Of a stretch of 64,000 nt of DNA, positions 34,679 through 43,181 are shown in pieces. Source of the DNA: Halalkalibacter alkalisediminis (GTDB taxonomy: Bacteria; Bacillota; Bacilli; Bacillales; Bacillaceae_D); NCBI RefSeq assembly GCF_028610705.1, contig NZ_JAQQWT010000007.1, positions 1-64,000 of the forward strand, written 5' to 3'. Below the pieces are notes generated by a model. The model had not been told where the DNA came from. It saw only the letters and a program-made list of their open reading frames with translations, and ran no database searches. Each line of letters opens with the position of its first letter. Within the stretch, counting starts at the first letter, position 1. The position numbers were made by a program, and so were the translations under genes.

Positions 34679-35677
34679 ATGAAAAAGTCTTTAATGTTAC
34701 TTTCCGTTACCATGTTATTAGCGGTGTTTGCCGTAGCTTGCGGTTCAAGCACAGAAACAGAAGGAGCAGCAGAGCCTGCTGAAGAAACGGTAGAGGCGCC
34801 AGAAGAAACAACGGAAGAAGAAGCTCCAGCAGAAGAAACAGAAATAACGGTTACTCATCAATTAGGAGAAACAGTTGTACCTAAAAATCCAGAAAAAGTT
34901 GTTGTCTTTGACTTTGGCGTTCTTGATACATTGGATAAATTAGGTGTAGACGCTGTAACAGCTGTACCGACAGAGAGTGTTCCAGAATATCTTGCTAAGT
35001 ACCAAGGGGAAGAATATGAAAATGCAGGGACATTATTTGAGCCAGACTTTGAGAAAATTTACGATCTTCAACCAGACTTAATTATTATTTCTGGAAGAGC
35101 ACAAGAAGCATATGATGATTTATCTGATATTGCACCAACTTTATTTGTTCAAGTTGATGCAGCCAATTATATGGAATCCGTTACGAGTAATGTTCAACTA
35201 TTAGCTGAGATTTTTGGCAAAGAAGATGTGGCTGAGCAGGAATTAGCTAACATTCAAACATCAATCACTGAACTGCAAGAAAAAGCAGTAGCAAGTGAAG
35301 CAACTGGCTTAATTATCCTAGCGAATGATGGATCTATTAGTGCTTATGGTCCTGGTTCAAGATTTGGTTTGCTTCATAATGAATTTGGAGTAGCTGCGAT
35401 TGATGAGAATATTGAAGTTTCTAGCCATGGTCAAAATATTTCATTTGAATATATTGCAGAACAAGATCCTGAATATCTATTTGTTGTTGATAGAGGTGCT
35501 ATTGTTGGTGGGGAATCTTCTGGACAACAAACAGTAGAGAATGAAGTAGTGAAAACGACTCAAGCTTTTCAAAATGGAAAGATTGTTTATTTAGATCCAG
35601 TCTACTGGTATATTACTAGCGGCGGATTAACTTCTACAGCTGGTATGATTGCAGAAGTGGATGCAGCTATTGAATAA
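34679..35677 (+). CDS. yclQ: Siderophore-binding lipoprotein (YclQ-like)
   Basis: This extracellular receptor of the importer is a class III (helical backbone) binding protein. A lipoprotein signal peptide ends at the lipobox VFAVACGSS with the modified Cys at about residue 21. An acidic Glu/Ala/Thr-rich linker (about 22-56) tethers the protein to the membrane. The binding domain begins at VTHQLGETVVPKNPEKVVVF and includes FEPDFEKIYDLQPDLIIISG. The 332-residue size fits YclQ (FpiA/YclQ type, petrobactin). TTAGGAGTGAG precedes the ATG. A strong terminator follows. Confidence 0.9.
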   Translation: MKKSLMLLSVTMLLAVFAVACGSSTETEGAAEPAEETVEAPEETTEEEAPAEETEITVTHQLGETVVPKNPEKVVVFDFGVLDTLDKLGVDAVTAVPTESVPEYLAKYQGEEYENAGTLFEPDFEKIYDLQPDLIIISGRAQEAYDDLSDIAPTLFVQVDAANYMESVTSNVQLLAEIFGKEDVAEQELANIQTSITELQEKAVASEATGLIILANDGSISAYGPGSRFGLLHNEFGVAAIDENIEVSSHGQNISFEYIAEQDPEYLFVVDRGAIVGGESSGQQTVENEVVKTTQAFQNGKIVYLDPVYWYITSGGLTSTAGMIAEVDAAIE

Positions 35678-35686
35678 TAGGTTTAA

Positions 35687-35727
35687 AAAGGAACAGCAAC
35701 AGAAAAATCTGTTGCTGTTCCTTTTTT
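35687..35727 (+). terminator. Intrinsic terminator of the siderophore operon
   Basis: AAAGGAACAGCAACAG pairs perfectly with its complement around a 6-base loop, followed by six T residues. The A/T flanks also let it stop the convergent gene at 35752. Confidence 0.93.
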
Positions 35728-35751
35728 ACCAAATTTTAGATGTAGATCTCT

Positions 35752-36945
35752 TTATCTAGATATTTGTTTTCGACGTATTTTAGGTAGACGTAAATAAGTC
35801 CCTGCTCTCCAAAACCACTCAAACGGTCCGATATAAAAACGGCTTAACCACCACTTGCTTGCAAAAATTTGAAGGGCAAAGAAGACAAAACACAGAAGCA
35901 ATCCAGCAAAAATACCAATACGACCGAAAAGGTTAAAGCCATACCCATAAAATAAAGTAGTAAACACAATCGATTGTAATAAATAATTCGTTAAAGAAAG
36001 CCTTCCTACATACGTGAGTGGATAAAGGAGTCTATTCGTATTTTTTGAGGAAGCCATTAGCGCTATACTTGAGGCATAAAACATCGCGACAAGAGGTCCG
36101 CCGACCGTTGTATGAAGCATCTCATATGTGTAACGATCGTTAAAAATATATATGATTTTGCTTGGAAAGCCTATTAGTAGTGTAATCCACCAAACTCGAA
36201 TAAGTAGTGGACGAGACTCGATCGGGTGTACAAGCCATTTTTTTCGATGAACAAAAGCACCTAGTAAAAACATACCTAGTACGCTAATCATGACTGATAC
36301 TTGTAGAATCACCTCACCCATAAAACCGATACCAAGTGGATCATTGAATAATCGGAAGTGTACCACGTCGGTGTAACTTTTTAGGCTAAGTGCCTCTTTT
36401 TCTTCTATTGAATACTGTAAGAATTGTGCATCATAGATGGTAGAATCCTCTTCAGGTGTAGCAATGGAAAGAGCCATCATAAATAATAAGACGAGCGACC
36501 AGTTGAGAAGTCCTCTTTCACTTAATTTTAAGAAGAAAAATAGGACAAACGCAGTAAGGGCATAGGTAAATAGAATGTCTCCATCCCAAATGAAAATTCC
36601 ATGAATGAAACCGACTACGAGTAAAATAAAAGTTCGCCGCCAGTATAGCTTATTAAATGAAAGCTGTTGTTGTTCAAGACGTTCCTTTAAGAAGGCCATT
36701 CCATAGCCGAAAAGGAAAGAGAATAAGGTGTAAAAGCTAGAAGCCGCAAAAACTTGAACGAAGATCTCAGCCGCTCTATCTAGTGGACCAAGAGGATAGA
36801 ACTGGTGTATGTCAGGAATTAAAAGCAATCCAAATTGAAAGTGTAGGCTGTTTGCCATTAAAATACCGAGAAGGGCAAAACCTCTCATCATGTCTAATGA
36901 AGCGATTCGGTCTTTATCCTGTAAAGGTGCAGATCGGTTATTCAT
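35752..36945 (-). CDS. DUF418 (YeiB-like) membrane protein
   Basis: The 397-residue protein has about ten membrane helices. The N-terminal family mark is RIASLDMMRGFALLGILMAN, and the C-terminal DUF418 domain contains LTYVGRLSLTNYLLQSIVFT and PFEWFWRAGTYLR. The family is widespread (YeiB, YxaH, YrkO) and of unknown transport function. ATG 36945 follows AAGGGGGAAATT; the longer open frame adds an unlikely hydrophobic leader before that site. It is divergent from the nitroreductase gene. Confidence 0.82.
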   Translation of the reverse strand: MNNRSAPLQDKDRIASLDMMRGFALLGILMANSLHFQFGLLLIPDIHQFYPLGPLDRAAEIFVQVFAASSFYTLFSFLFGYGMAFLKERLEQQQLSFNKLYWRRTFILLVVGFIHGIFIWDGDILFTYALTAFVLFFFLKLSERGLLNWSLVLLFMMALSIATPEEDSTIYDAQFLQYSIEEKEALSLKSYTDVVHFRLFNDPLGIGFMGEVILQVSVMISVLGMFLLGAFVHRKKWLVHPIESRPLLIRVWWITLLIGFPSKIIYIFNDRYTYEMLHTTVGGPLVAMFYASSIALMASSKNTNRLLYPLTYVGRLSLTNYLLQSIVFTTLFYGYGFNLFGRIGIFAGLLLCFVFFALQIFASKWWLSRFYIGPFEWFWRAGTYLRLPKIRRKQISR

Positions 36946-37065
36946 AATTTCCCCCTTATTTAAAATTGTAAGATATAACCAGTAAAGAGGCAACTAAAAT
37001 TTAGTCCCTTGTTTTTGAATTGTGAGAAAACTTCTTGTACACTGATATAAAAGGAGGAGTATGAT

Positions 37066-37806
37066 ATGGAAACAAGTCCAGTGATTGATTTAATAAATAG
37101 TCATCGTTCAATTCGTAAGTTTTCAAGCAAGGAACTTACGAACACACAAGTGAAAACGATTGTTGAAGCAGGCAGGTGGGCTCCTACCTCACATCATGTT
37201 CAAGCTTACAGCATTATTGTTGTAGAGGATAAAGAAACCAAGCAACAGCTTGCGAAGTTAGCTGGTAATCAGACTTATGTAGAAACATGCCCTGTGTTTT
37301 TTGTTATTTGTGCTGATTACTATCGCTTGAAACAAGCAAGCGACCAACATTCACAACCATTTGAAATAGGCGAGCAAGAACAAGTCATTGTAGGAGCCGT
37401 TGATGCAGCGCTTGTGGCTCAAAATATGCTTCTAGCTGGACGCTCATTGGGGATGGGGGGAGTTATGATAGGTGGGATTAGAAATGATCCAGACTCTGTT
37501 TCATCGCTTTTAGAACTACCAGAATTTACTTTCCCAGTTATGGGCCTTTGTCTAGGTTATCCATCACAAAATCCTGACCAAAAACCTCGATTACCTCATG
37601 AAGCTGTCGTTCATTATGAGAAGTATGATCCAACGAAAATAGGCAGAGCGATGACAGAATACGATCAATTGATGCAACAATATTATCAGGACCGAACACA
37701 GGGAAAAAGGTCGGACGCTTGGTCTGAACAAATGGCTTCATTTCTTTCTAGACCAAAGCGACCACAAGTCGGTAGCTTTATAAAGAAGCAAGGGTTCTTA
37801 AAGTGA
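37066..37806 (+). CDS. NfrA-type nitroreductase (FMN oxidoreductase)
   Basis: The 246-residue flavoprotein belongs to the NfsA/NfrA/FRP group that reduces FMN, nitro compounds or quinones with NADPH. Marks are HRSIRKFSSKELTNTQVKTI near the start, APTSHHVQAYSIIVV, the FMN-site GAVDAALVAQNMLLAGRSLG and MGLCLGYPSQNPDQKPRLPH near residue 160. AAAGGAGGAG precedes the ATG. It resembles B. subtilis NfrA1/NfrA2, but which one cannot be said. Confidence 0.85.
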   Translation: METSPVIDLINSHRSIRKFSSKELTNTQVKTIVEAGRWAPTSHHVQAYSIIVVEDKETKQQLAKLAGNQTYVETCPVFFVICADYYRLKQASDQHSQPFEIGEQEQVIVGAVDAALVAQNMLLAGRSLGMGGVMIGGIRNDPDSVSSLLELPEFTFPVMGLCLGYPSQNPDQKPRLPHEAVVHYEKYDPTKIGRAMTEYDQLMQQYYQDRTQGKRSDAWSEQMASFLSRPKRPQVGSFIKKQGFLK

Positions 37807-37856
37807 AAAACAAGCTTGACAGAAGGATTTACTTCAACTAAGCTTTGAAAATAATA

Positions 37857-37988
37857 GTGCTAAGATTACTTGATTTTTGATCGCTCTTTTATGAATTAGC
37901 ACAAAATGTTTAATCTATTATAAATGGAAATATCTGAATTTAGCCAAATTTTAAACGAGTCCATTTTCAGTGTTCCTGGAAATGGCTC
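37857..37988 (+). other. Structured leader before mtnE
   Basis: Two inverted repeats precede mtnE. GTGCTAA (37857-37863) pairs with TTAGCAC (37896-37902), and GAG-T-CCATTT (37957-37966) pairs with AAATGGCTC (37980-37988), followed by TTTTG. The second looks like a weak terminator 30 bases before the start codon. I see no S-box (SAM) riboswitch core. A regulatory leader is possible but not shown. Confidence 0.3.
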
Positions 37989-38017
37989 TTTTGATGAATA
38001 GAAAAGGTGGCAACAAG

Positions 38018-39190
38018 ATGAAAGCATTCCCACAGTCTGATGCATTACAACGATTACCAGAGCAATTTTTTTCGAAACTTGTTAAAAAGGTCATGAAAGT
38101 GAAAGAGCAGCATAAGGATGTCATCAACTTAGGGCAAGGTAATCCAGATCAACCAACCCCGAAACCAATTGTTGAAACATTACAAAACTCAGCAGACAAT
38201 CCACTTTATCACAAGTATCCACCTTTTGAGGGCTACTCTTTTTTAAAAAAGGCCGTGGCCAATTACTATCAAAAACAATATGGAGTAGAAATTGATCCAA
38301 TTCATGAAGTAGCGGTTCTTGCGGGGACCAAAACTGGTCTTGTCGAGATTAGCCAATGTCTATTAAATGAGGATGATGTAGCGTTAGTTCCAGATCCAGG
38401 TTACCCTGATTATTGGTCTGGTATAGCTTTAGCGGGAGCTAAAATACATGGGATGCCCCTTCGAGCGGAGAAAGATTTTCACCCGGATTTTACAGAAATT
38501 GATGATCGGGTTTGGGACGCGGCAAAGCTTATGTTTTTAAATTACCCTAACAATCCTACTGGGGCGGTAGCAACACCTGAACTATTTAAAGAAACGATCG
38601 AATTAGCAAATGAACACGATGTTTGTGTTGTCCATGATTTTGCCTATGGAGCGATTGGTTTTGATGGAGAGAAACCTCTTAGTTTTCTTCAAATTCCAGG
38701 GGCTAAAGAAGTGGGAGTAGAAATGCTTACCCTATCTAAGACGTATAACATGGCTGGCTGGAGAGTAGGATTTGTTGTTGGAAACCCTAGTGTTGTAAAA
38801 GCCATTGAACTCATCCAAGATCATTATTATTGCAGTGTTTTTGGTGGAATTCAAGAAGCGGCTGCTTACGCTCTAGAGTCCGATCAGTCGAGCGTTACCC
38901 AACTTGTAGAGATGTATGCAAAACGAAGAGAAGCTCTTGTCACAGCAGCGAAAAACATTGGGTGGAACGTTCAAGCTCCAAAAGGATCGTTTTTTGCATG
39001 GTTTCCTGTTCCGGAAGGGTATACATCAGAGAGCTTCGCTGATCTCCTATTAGAGAAAGCAAGAGTCGTCGTCGCTCCAGGAGTCGGTTTTGGGGAATAT
39101 GGAGAAGGATACGTTCGTATCGGTCTATTAAGTGAGGAAAGTGTATTGGAAGAAGCGATGAAGAGAATAGGTGAGCTCCAAATTTTTTAA
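38018..39190 (+). CDS. mtnE: Methionine-salvage aminotransferase MtnE
   Basis: MtnE transaminates 2-oxo-4-methylthiobutyrate to methionine, usually with glutamine as donor. The 390-residue class I PLP enzyme closely matches B. subtilis MtnE (YkrV) along its length: VINLGQGNPDQPTPKPIVET, LVPDPGYPDYWSGIALAGAK, VVHDFAYGAIGFDGEKPLSF and the PLP lysine in LSKTYNMAGWRVGF near residue 235. ATG 38018 follows AAGGTGG; the upstream extension is rejected as it has no binding site. No other mtn genes are nearby, which is unusual because B. subtilis has them clustered. Confidence 0.85.
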   Translation: MKAFPQSDALQRLPEQFFSKLVKKVMKVKEQHKDVINLGQGNPDQPTPKPIVETLQNSADNPLYHKYPPFEGYSFLKKAVANYYQKQYGVEIDPIHEVAVLAGTKTGLVEISQCLLNEDDVALVPDPGYPDYWSGIALAGAKIHGMPLRAEKDFHPDFTEIDDRVWDAAKLMFLNYPNNPTGAVATPELFKETIELANEHDVCVVHDFAYGAIGFDGEKPLSFLQIPGAKEVGVEMLTLSKTYNMAGWRVGFVVGNPSVVKAIELIQDHYYCSVFGGIQEAAAYALESDQSSVTQLVEMYAKRREALVTAAKNIGWNVQAPKGSFFAWFPVPEGYTSESFADLLLEKARVVVAPGVGFGEYGEGYVRIGLLSEESVLEEAMKRIGELQIF

Positions 39191-39285
39191 TCGGTTTTTC
39201 CTAGTGAAGTTTAATGGAATAGGACAATCGTCGCCTCTCATATGAACATAATGAGTCTAATTTTGTTTATTGGAGGGGAAGGTCT

Positions 39286-40182
39286 ATGATTATACGTCTA
39301 GATAAATTACTTATTGACTTGCCAAAGCCAGAACATCCGGATGCTAATGCAGCAGCGGCTGTTCAAGAATTACTTGGTGGTAAGTTTGGTGAGATGTCTA
39401 CTCTAAATAACTACATGTATCAATCTTTTAATTTCAGAAGTAAAAAGAAGCTGAAGCCTTTTTATGATTTAATTGCAAGTATTACAGCGGAAGAGTTTGG
39501 GCATGTTGAGTTAGTTGCAAACACGATTAATCATATGATTGAAGGAACGACTTTTCCTGGAGACCCTGACCTGACACCGATGCAAAATGCAAAAGATAAG
39601 CGTGTGACACGGCATTTTATTGAAACAGCTCAGGCTTCTTATCCAATGAGTTCAATGGGAGCTCCTTGGACGGGAGATAATGTCTTTAATAGTGGAAATC
39701 TTGTTTTAGATTTATTGCATAATTTCTTTCTCGAGTGTGGAGCAAGAACACATAAAATGCGTGTATACGAAATGACGGATAACCCTGTTGCAAGAGAAAT
39801 GATTGGTTATCTCCTCGTTCGAGGCGGTGTTCATGTCTTGGCTTATGCAAAAGCACTAGAAGTGGCAACTGGTGTTGATATGACAAAAATGGTGCCAATA
39901 CCGAATCTGGAAAACCGAGCGTTTGACTATGCACGTAAATTTGAGGATCAAGGAATTCACCGTAAGTTGTATACATTTAGTCCTACAGATTATCAAGACA
40001 TTGATAAAATTTGGAAAGGTACGCATCCATCAGATGGATCGCCAGTTGAAGTGATTAGAGGAGCACCAGAAGGGGCACCGATGCCAGATTATCCTGAGAT
40101 TCCAGAGGAATTTGCACCAGGGATCTCACATGATGACTTCCTAGAAATTGCGAAGAGGCTTCAGCGGTCTGCAGGTATATAG
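39286..40182 (+). CDS. Manganese catalase
   Basis: This non-haem catalase splits hydrogen peroxide using a di-manganese site in a four-helix bundle. The 298-residue protein has the metal-ligand motifs GGKFGEMSTLNNYMYQSF, SITAEEFGHVELVANTINH (E-x-x-H), LHNFFLECGARTHKMRVYEM and GGVHVLAYAKALE. It is close in type to B. subtilis YdbD, a general-stress protein. GGAGGGGAAGG precedes the ATG. A strong terminator follows. I found no convincing SigB promoter upstream. Confidence 0.92.
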   Translation: MIIRLDKLLIDLPKPEHPDANAAAAVQELLGGKFGEMSTLNNYMYQSFNFRSKKKLKPFYDLIASITAEEFGHVELVANTINHMIEGTTFPGDPDLTPMQNAKDKRVTRHFIETAQASYPMSSMGAPWTGDNVFNSGNLVLDLLHNFFLECGARTHKMRVYEMTDNPVAREMIGYLLVRGGVHVLAYAKALEVATGVDMTKMVPIPNLENRAFDYARKFEDQGIHRKLYTFSPTDYQDIDKIWKGTHPSDGSPVEVIRGAPEGAPMPDYPEIPEEFAPGISHDDFLEIAKRLQRSAGI

Positions 40183-40210
40183 TTTATACTTGTAATTTAA
40201 TGACTGTATC

Positions 40211-40247
40211 TAAAAAAGATGAAGTGTAAGAGCTTCATCTTTTTTTG
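40211..40247 (+). terminator. Intrinsic terminator of the manganese catalase gene
   Basis: AAAAAAGATGAAG pairs perfectly with CTTCATCTTTTTT around an 8-base loop. Confidence 0.92.
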
Positions 40248-40345
40248 CGCAGCGCTTTCAATAGATAGTTGCTTTTTAGTACAATAAAGAAAGAATCATA
40301 CTGACGATAAACAATTTAACATACGTCAGAGAAGGGTGATGACTA

Positions 40346-40954
40346 TTGAATATTTATTGCATTGGAAGAAACTATGCTAAGCATGCAACCGAGTTAGGAA
40401 ACGCGATCCCAGAAGAGCCCATTTTATTCTCTAAACCTACTCATGCTTTAGTAGAAACAAAAGGTCAGTCTATTGGTTTACCATGGGAGTTAGGAGAAAT
40501 CCATCATGAAATAGAGATTGTACTTAGAATTGATAGAGAAGTAAAAGCGGGAGACCGACTATCTGATGTTGTAAGTCAAATGGCCCTAGGAGTAGATTTA
40601 ACTTTAAGGGATGTGCAATCGAAATTAAAAGAAAAGGGGCATCCATGGTTACGAGCAAAGGGCTTTAGAAATTCAGCGATTATCACGCCATTTTGGAGCT
40701 TTGGAGGAGAGGAAGAGTGTGAAAAAACGGATTTTCACTTAATAAAAAACGGAGAAACGGTGCAACACGGAAATAGTAAAGATATGATGTTTAATTTCCA
40801 AGCAATTATGGAGGAATGTGTTCAATGTTTTGGTCTAGGTGAAGGAGATCTTATTTTTACAGGGACACCTGAAGGCGTGGGCCCGGTAACAAGTGGAGAT
40901 CATTGCCGTTTGTTGTGGGGAGCAGAAGAAAAAGGACAATTTACAGTAGCATAG
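40346..40954 (+). CDS. Fumarylacetoacetate hydrolase-family protein
   Basis: The 202-residue protein is a single FAH domain, of the small YcgM/acylpyruvase (FAHD1) size. The metal and active-site pattern is visible: EIHHEIEIVLRID (E-x-H-x-E-like), LGVDLTLRDVQSKLKEKGHP and DLIFTGTPEGVGPV. Enzymes of this size cleave acylpyruvates or decarboxylate oxaloacetate; the substrate here is unknown. The start is TTG with GAAGGGTGATG upstream. A glycerophosphodiesterase gene follows 28 bases later and is probably co-transcribed. Confidence 0.85.
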   Translation: MNIYCIGRNYAKHATELGNAIPEEPILFSKPTHALVETKGQSIGLPWELGEIHHEIEIVLRIDREVKAGDRLSDVVSQMALGVDLTLRDVQSKLKEKGHPWLRAKGFRNSAIITPFWSFGGEEECEKTDFHLIKNGETVQHGNSKDMMFNFQAIMEECVQCFGLGEGDLIFTGTPEGVGPVTSGDHCRLLWGAEEKGQFTVA

Positions 40955-40982
40955 ATGGCGGAAGCTAAATAGAAAAGAGGAG

Positions 40983-41723
40983 ATGACTTTGACAGGCACG
41001 AAGGTTTTTGCACACCGCGGGTTCTCGAGTCAATACCCTGAAAATACGATGGTCGCTTTTCAGGCCTCAGCTGATATAGGAGCGGATGGGATAGAGTTTG
41101 ATATTCAGCTCACAAAAGACCATGTTCCGGTTGTGATTCATGACCTTACTCTAGACCGGACAACAACAGGAAAAGGTTTTGTTCGCGATTATACAGCTAG
41201 TGAGCTAAAAAAATTCAGTGCGGGCTCTTGGTTTAGCGATACATTTAAAGCAGAAACCATCCCTACGTTGGAAGAGGTCCTCATTTGGGCAAAGACCCAT
41301 TCCTTAACCCTTAATATAGAATTAAAAGGTTCTGTAGCTGACCGAAATTTAACAGTAGCTACTGTTTTACCTTTATTAAAGAAATACGATCTTGAAGAGA
41401 GAATTATTCTGTCTTCCTTTGATCACAAGTCTGTACATACCTTTCAAAAGCATAATCCCTTTTTAGAAACAGCTGTTATTGTTGCAGCAGCTTTGTATGA
41501 ACCAGAAAGCTATTTAAGACATGTAAATGTGTTGGGTTATCATTTTTCCTATGTTAGTTTGCTAGATGAAGAAGTGAAGGCGTTAATAAAAAAAGGGTTT
41601 CGTTTAAGACCTTATACGGTAAATGAAGAAAGGTGGATTAAAAAGTTTTTTGAACTCGGCTGTGATGCGATATTTACGGATGAGGTAGAAAAAGCGTTAA
41701 GAATTAGGGGAAGAATGATCTAA
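40983..41723 (+). CDS. Glycerophosphodiester phosphodiesterase
   Basis: This GDPD-family enzyme hydrolyses glycerophosphodiesters to glycerol-3-phosphate and an alcohol. The 246-residue barrel has FAHRGFSSQYPENTMVAFQA (catalytic His and Arg), GIEFDIQLTKDHVPVVIHDL (E-x-D metal site and second His) and IELKGS. There is no signal peptide, so it is a cytoplasmic form. The GAGGAG site touches the ATG at 40983, so the TTG six bases later (40989) may be the true start. Confidence 0.88.
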   Translation: MTLTGTKVFAHRGFSSQYPENTMVAFQASADIGADGIEFDIQLTKDHVPVVIHDLTLDRTTTGKGFVRDYTASELKKFSAGSWFSDTFKAETIPTLEEVLIWAKTHSLTLNIELKGSVADRNLTVATVLPLLKKYDLEERIILSSFDHKSVHTFQKHNPFLETAVIVAAALYEPESYLRHVNVLGYHFSYVSLLDEEVKALIKKGFRLRPYTVNEERWIKKFFELGCDAIFTDEVEKALRIRGRMI

Positions 41724-41735
41724 GGAAAAAATTCT

Positions 41736-41803
41736 TTAATCGAATCCGCTTTGGAGCCTATCTGACTGATGTCTCAAAGGGTATAGCCTGTCCCGCCGAT
41801 TAA
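41736..41803. other. Inverted-repeat element in the GDPD-tgl interval
   Basis: TTAATCG (41736-41742) pairs with CGATTAA (41797-41803), enclosing GC-rich sequence with internal CTTTGGAG/CTCAAAG and CTAT/ATAG pairings. It might be a small structured RNA or a mobile repeat. It is not like a riboswitch I know. Confidence 0.25.
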
Positions 41804-41841
41804 CGTTATTTTAAGAGCATAAGAGTCAACCATAAATATAT

Positions 41842-41892
41842 AAAGTACCCTATAGAGTAGACAGTAAAAAAGGCTGCGTATAGGGTACTTTT
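41842..41892 (+). terminator. Intrinsic terminator candidate after GDPD
   Basis: AAAGTACCCTATA pairs perfectly with TATAGGGTACTTT around a 24-base loop, followed by TAATTTTCT. It lies 120 bases after the GDPD stop codon. The rest of the 340-base interval before tgl holds nothing else I can name. Confidence 0.6.
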
Positions 41893-42063
41893 AATTTTCT
41901 CAAAAATGATGAAGAGTTGGGATAAAGACATGGAATGTTCTTCAAAAGAGAACATAATCTCTAACTAAACAGAGTAAGAGGTGTTTGCCTTAAAATAAAG
42001 CCGTTATGTTTATTTACTAGGTAACTATTGCAAAATTGCGCTATTGCGGGAAAGAGGTATAGC

Positions 42064-42933
42064 ATGATTCATTTATCAGAGATACCCTTTGAACAAATTG
42101 ACATGTGGCCACCTGGGAGTGTTGAAAGTATCATTTTTCAAAAAATGAATGAAGGTTCGATTGTTTATTCATATCAATCGATTGGCGAATTATTGTTTGA
42201 ACTGAAATTACGAAAACAGATCATGTTAAGTGCAAGAGCCATGAGCCAAAGTAATGTACAGTTTGAACCCTTTGAGAAGTCGCGTTGTAACCCTTACTAT
42301 TGGGATTTGTTAAATACGGGAGGGTTTCAATTGCGACCTGGTGTAAAACCGTCAGATGCCATTCAAGATATTTACACGAACAGTTCACAATATGCGTTTG
42401 AATGTGCAACGGCAATAATCATTATCTATTATCATGCGACCCTAAATAGTTTGGATGAACATGTTTTTAATCAACTATTTCAAAACATCTATTTATACAG
42501 TTGGCACTTTGATCCTGATCTTGGAGTTAACTCAATTTATACTGACCATCTAATACCTGGAGATGTTGTCTATTTTAATAACCCGGACTTTCATTTGGAA
42601 ACGCCATGGTGGAGAGGTGAAAATGCTGTTGTTCTCGAAGATGGTACGTATTATGGACATGGATTAGGAATTTTGACCGCTGAACAAATCATTCAGGCTC
42701 TAAATCAGAGTAGAAATCCGGGGAGTAATCAATCAGCTTATCTAGAAAATTTAGTAACAAGACCATCTTTTAAAGGTTTGGCGAACTTCTCGATGTTGCC
42801 ACGAGGTTATATGGCTTATAAGATTCAACATGCCGTCATACACCATAACGAAAGTTCGATTCCATGTGGTCGATATTTATTCTATTTAAATACACTGTAC
42901 AATCAGCTGAATGGTCGAAACCCATTCTTATAA
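42064..42933 (+). CDS. tgl: Spore coat protein-glutamine gamma-glutamyltransferase
   Basis: Tgl cross-links spore coat proteins through epsilon-(gamma-glutamyl)lysine bonds. The catalytic triad of the Bacillus enzyme is conserved in position: Cys114 in YAFECATAIIIIYY, Glu186 in WWRGENAVVL and His199 in YYGHGLGILTAEQII. The core also shares IGELLFELKLR and LYSWHFDPDLG with B. subtilis Tgl. At 289 residues it is about 44 longer than the B. subtilis enzyme, the extra length being mainly a C-terminal tail (MLPRGYMAYKIQHAVIHH). ATG 42064 follows AAAGAGG. Confidence 0.9.
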   Translation: MIHLSEIPFEQIDMWPPGSVESIIFQKMNEGSIVYSYQSIGELLFELKLRKQIMLSARAMSQSNVQFEPFEKSRCNPYYWDLLNTGGFQLRPGVKPSDAIQDIYTNSSQYAFECATAIIIIYYHATLNSLDEHVFNQLFQNIYLYSWHFDPDLGVNSIYTDHLIPGDVVYFNNPDFHLETPWWRGENAVVLEDGTYYGHGLGILTAEQIIQALNQSRNPGSNQSAYLENLVTRPSFKGLANFSMLPRGYMAYKIQHAVIHHNESSIPCGRYLFYLNTLYNQLNGRNPFL

Positions 42934-42955
42934 TGAGATTGGGTTTCGTTGTTTT
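42917..42955 (+). terminator. Intrinsic terminator of tgl
   Basis: GAAACCCA pairs with TGGGTTTC, followed by GTTGTTTT; the left arm overlaps the last codons of tgl. Confidence 0.7.
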
Positions 42956-43050
42956 AAGTAATAAATTTCTTACAATATAAACGTTAGTGAATAAGTTATC
43001 ATATAGCAATAAAACTGGATGACTATTAATGAATTATGGCCGTTATTATA

Positions 43051-43088
43051 CAAAAGCGTATTGGGAAATAAATTCCAATACGCTTTTG
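43051..43088. terminator. Bidirectional hairpin between tgl and glgP
   Basis: A 14-bp perfect inverted repeat, CAAAAGCGTATTGG and its complement, has a 10-base loop. It lies between the converging tgl and glgP genes and probably ends the glg operon on the minus strand. Confidence 0.7.
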
Positions 43089-43181
43089 TTGATAGTGTAG
43101 TTGTAATGTTAAAATAACGATTAATTAAAGTGCTTTCTCTACCTAAACCGTTAATCGTATAAGAGTACCTTTTTTACATAC

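Noticed and set aside
37803-38017. S-box (SAM) riboswitch before mtnE
   Set aside because: Expected for this gene family, but the conserved S-box core sequences are not visible; only two unrelated hairpins are present.
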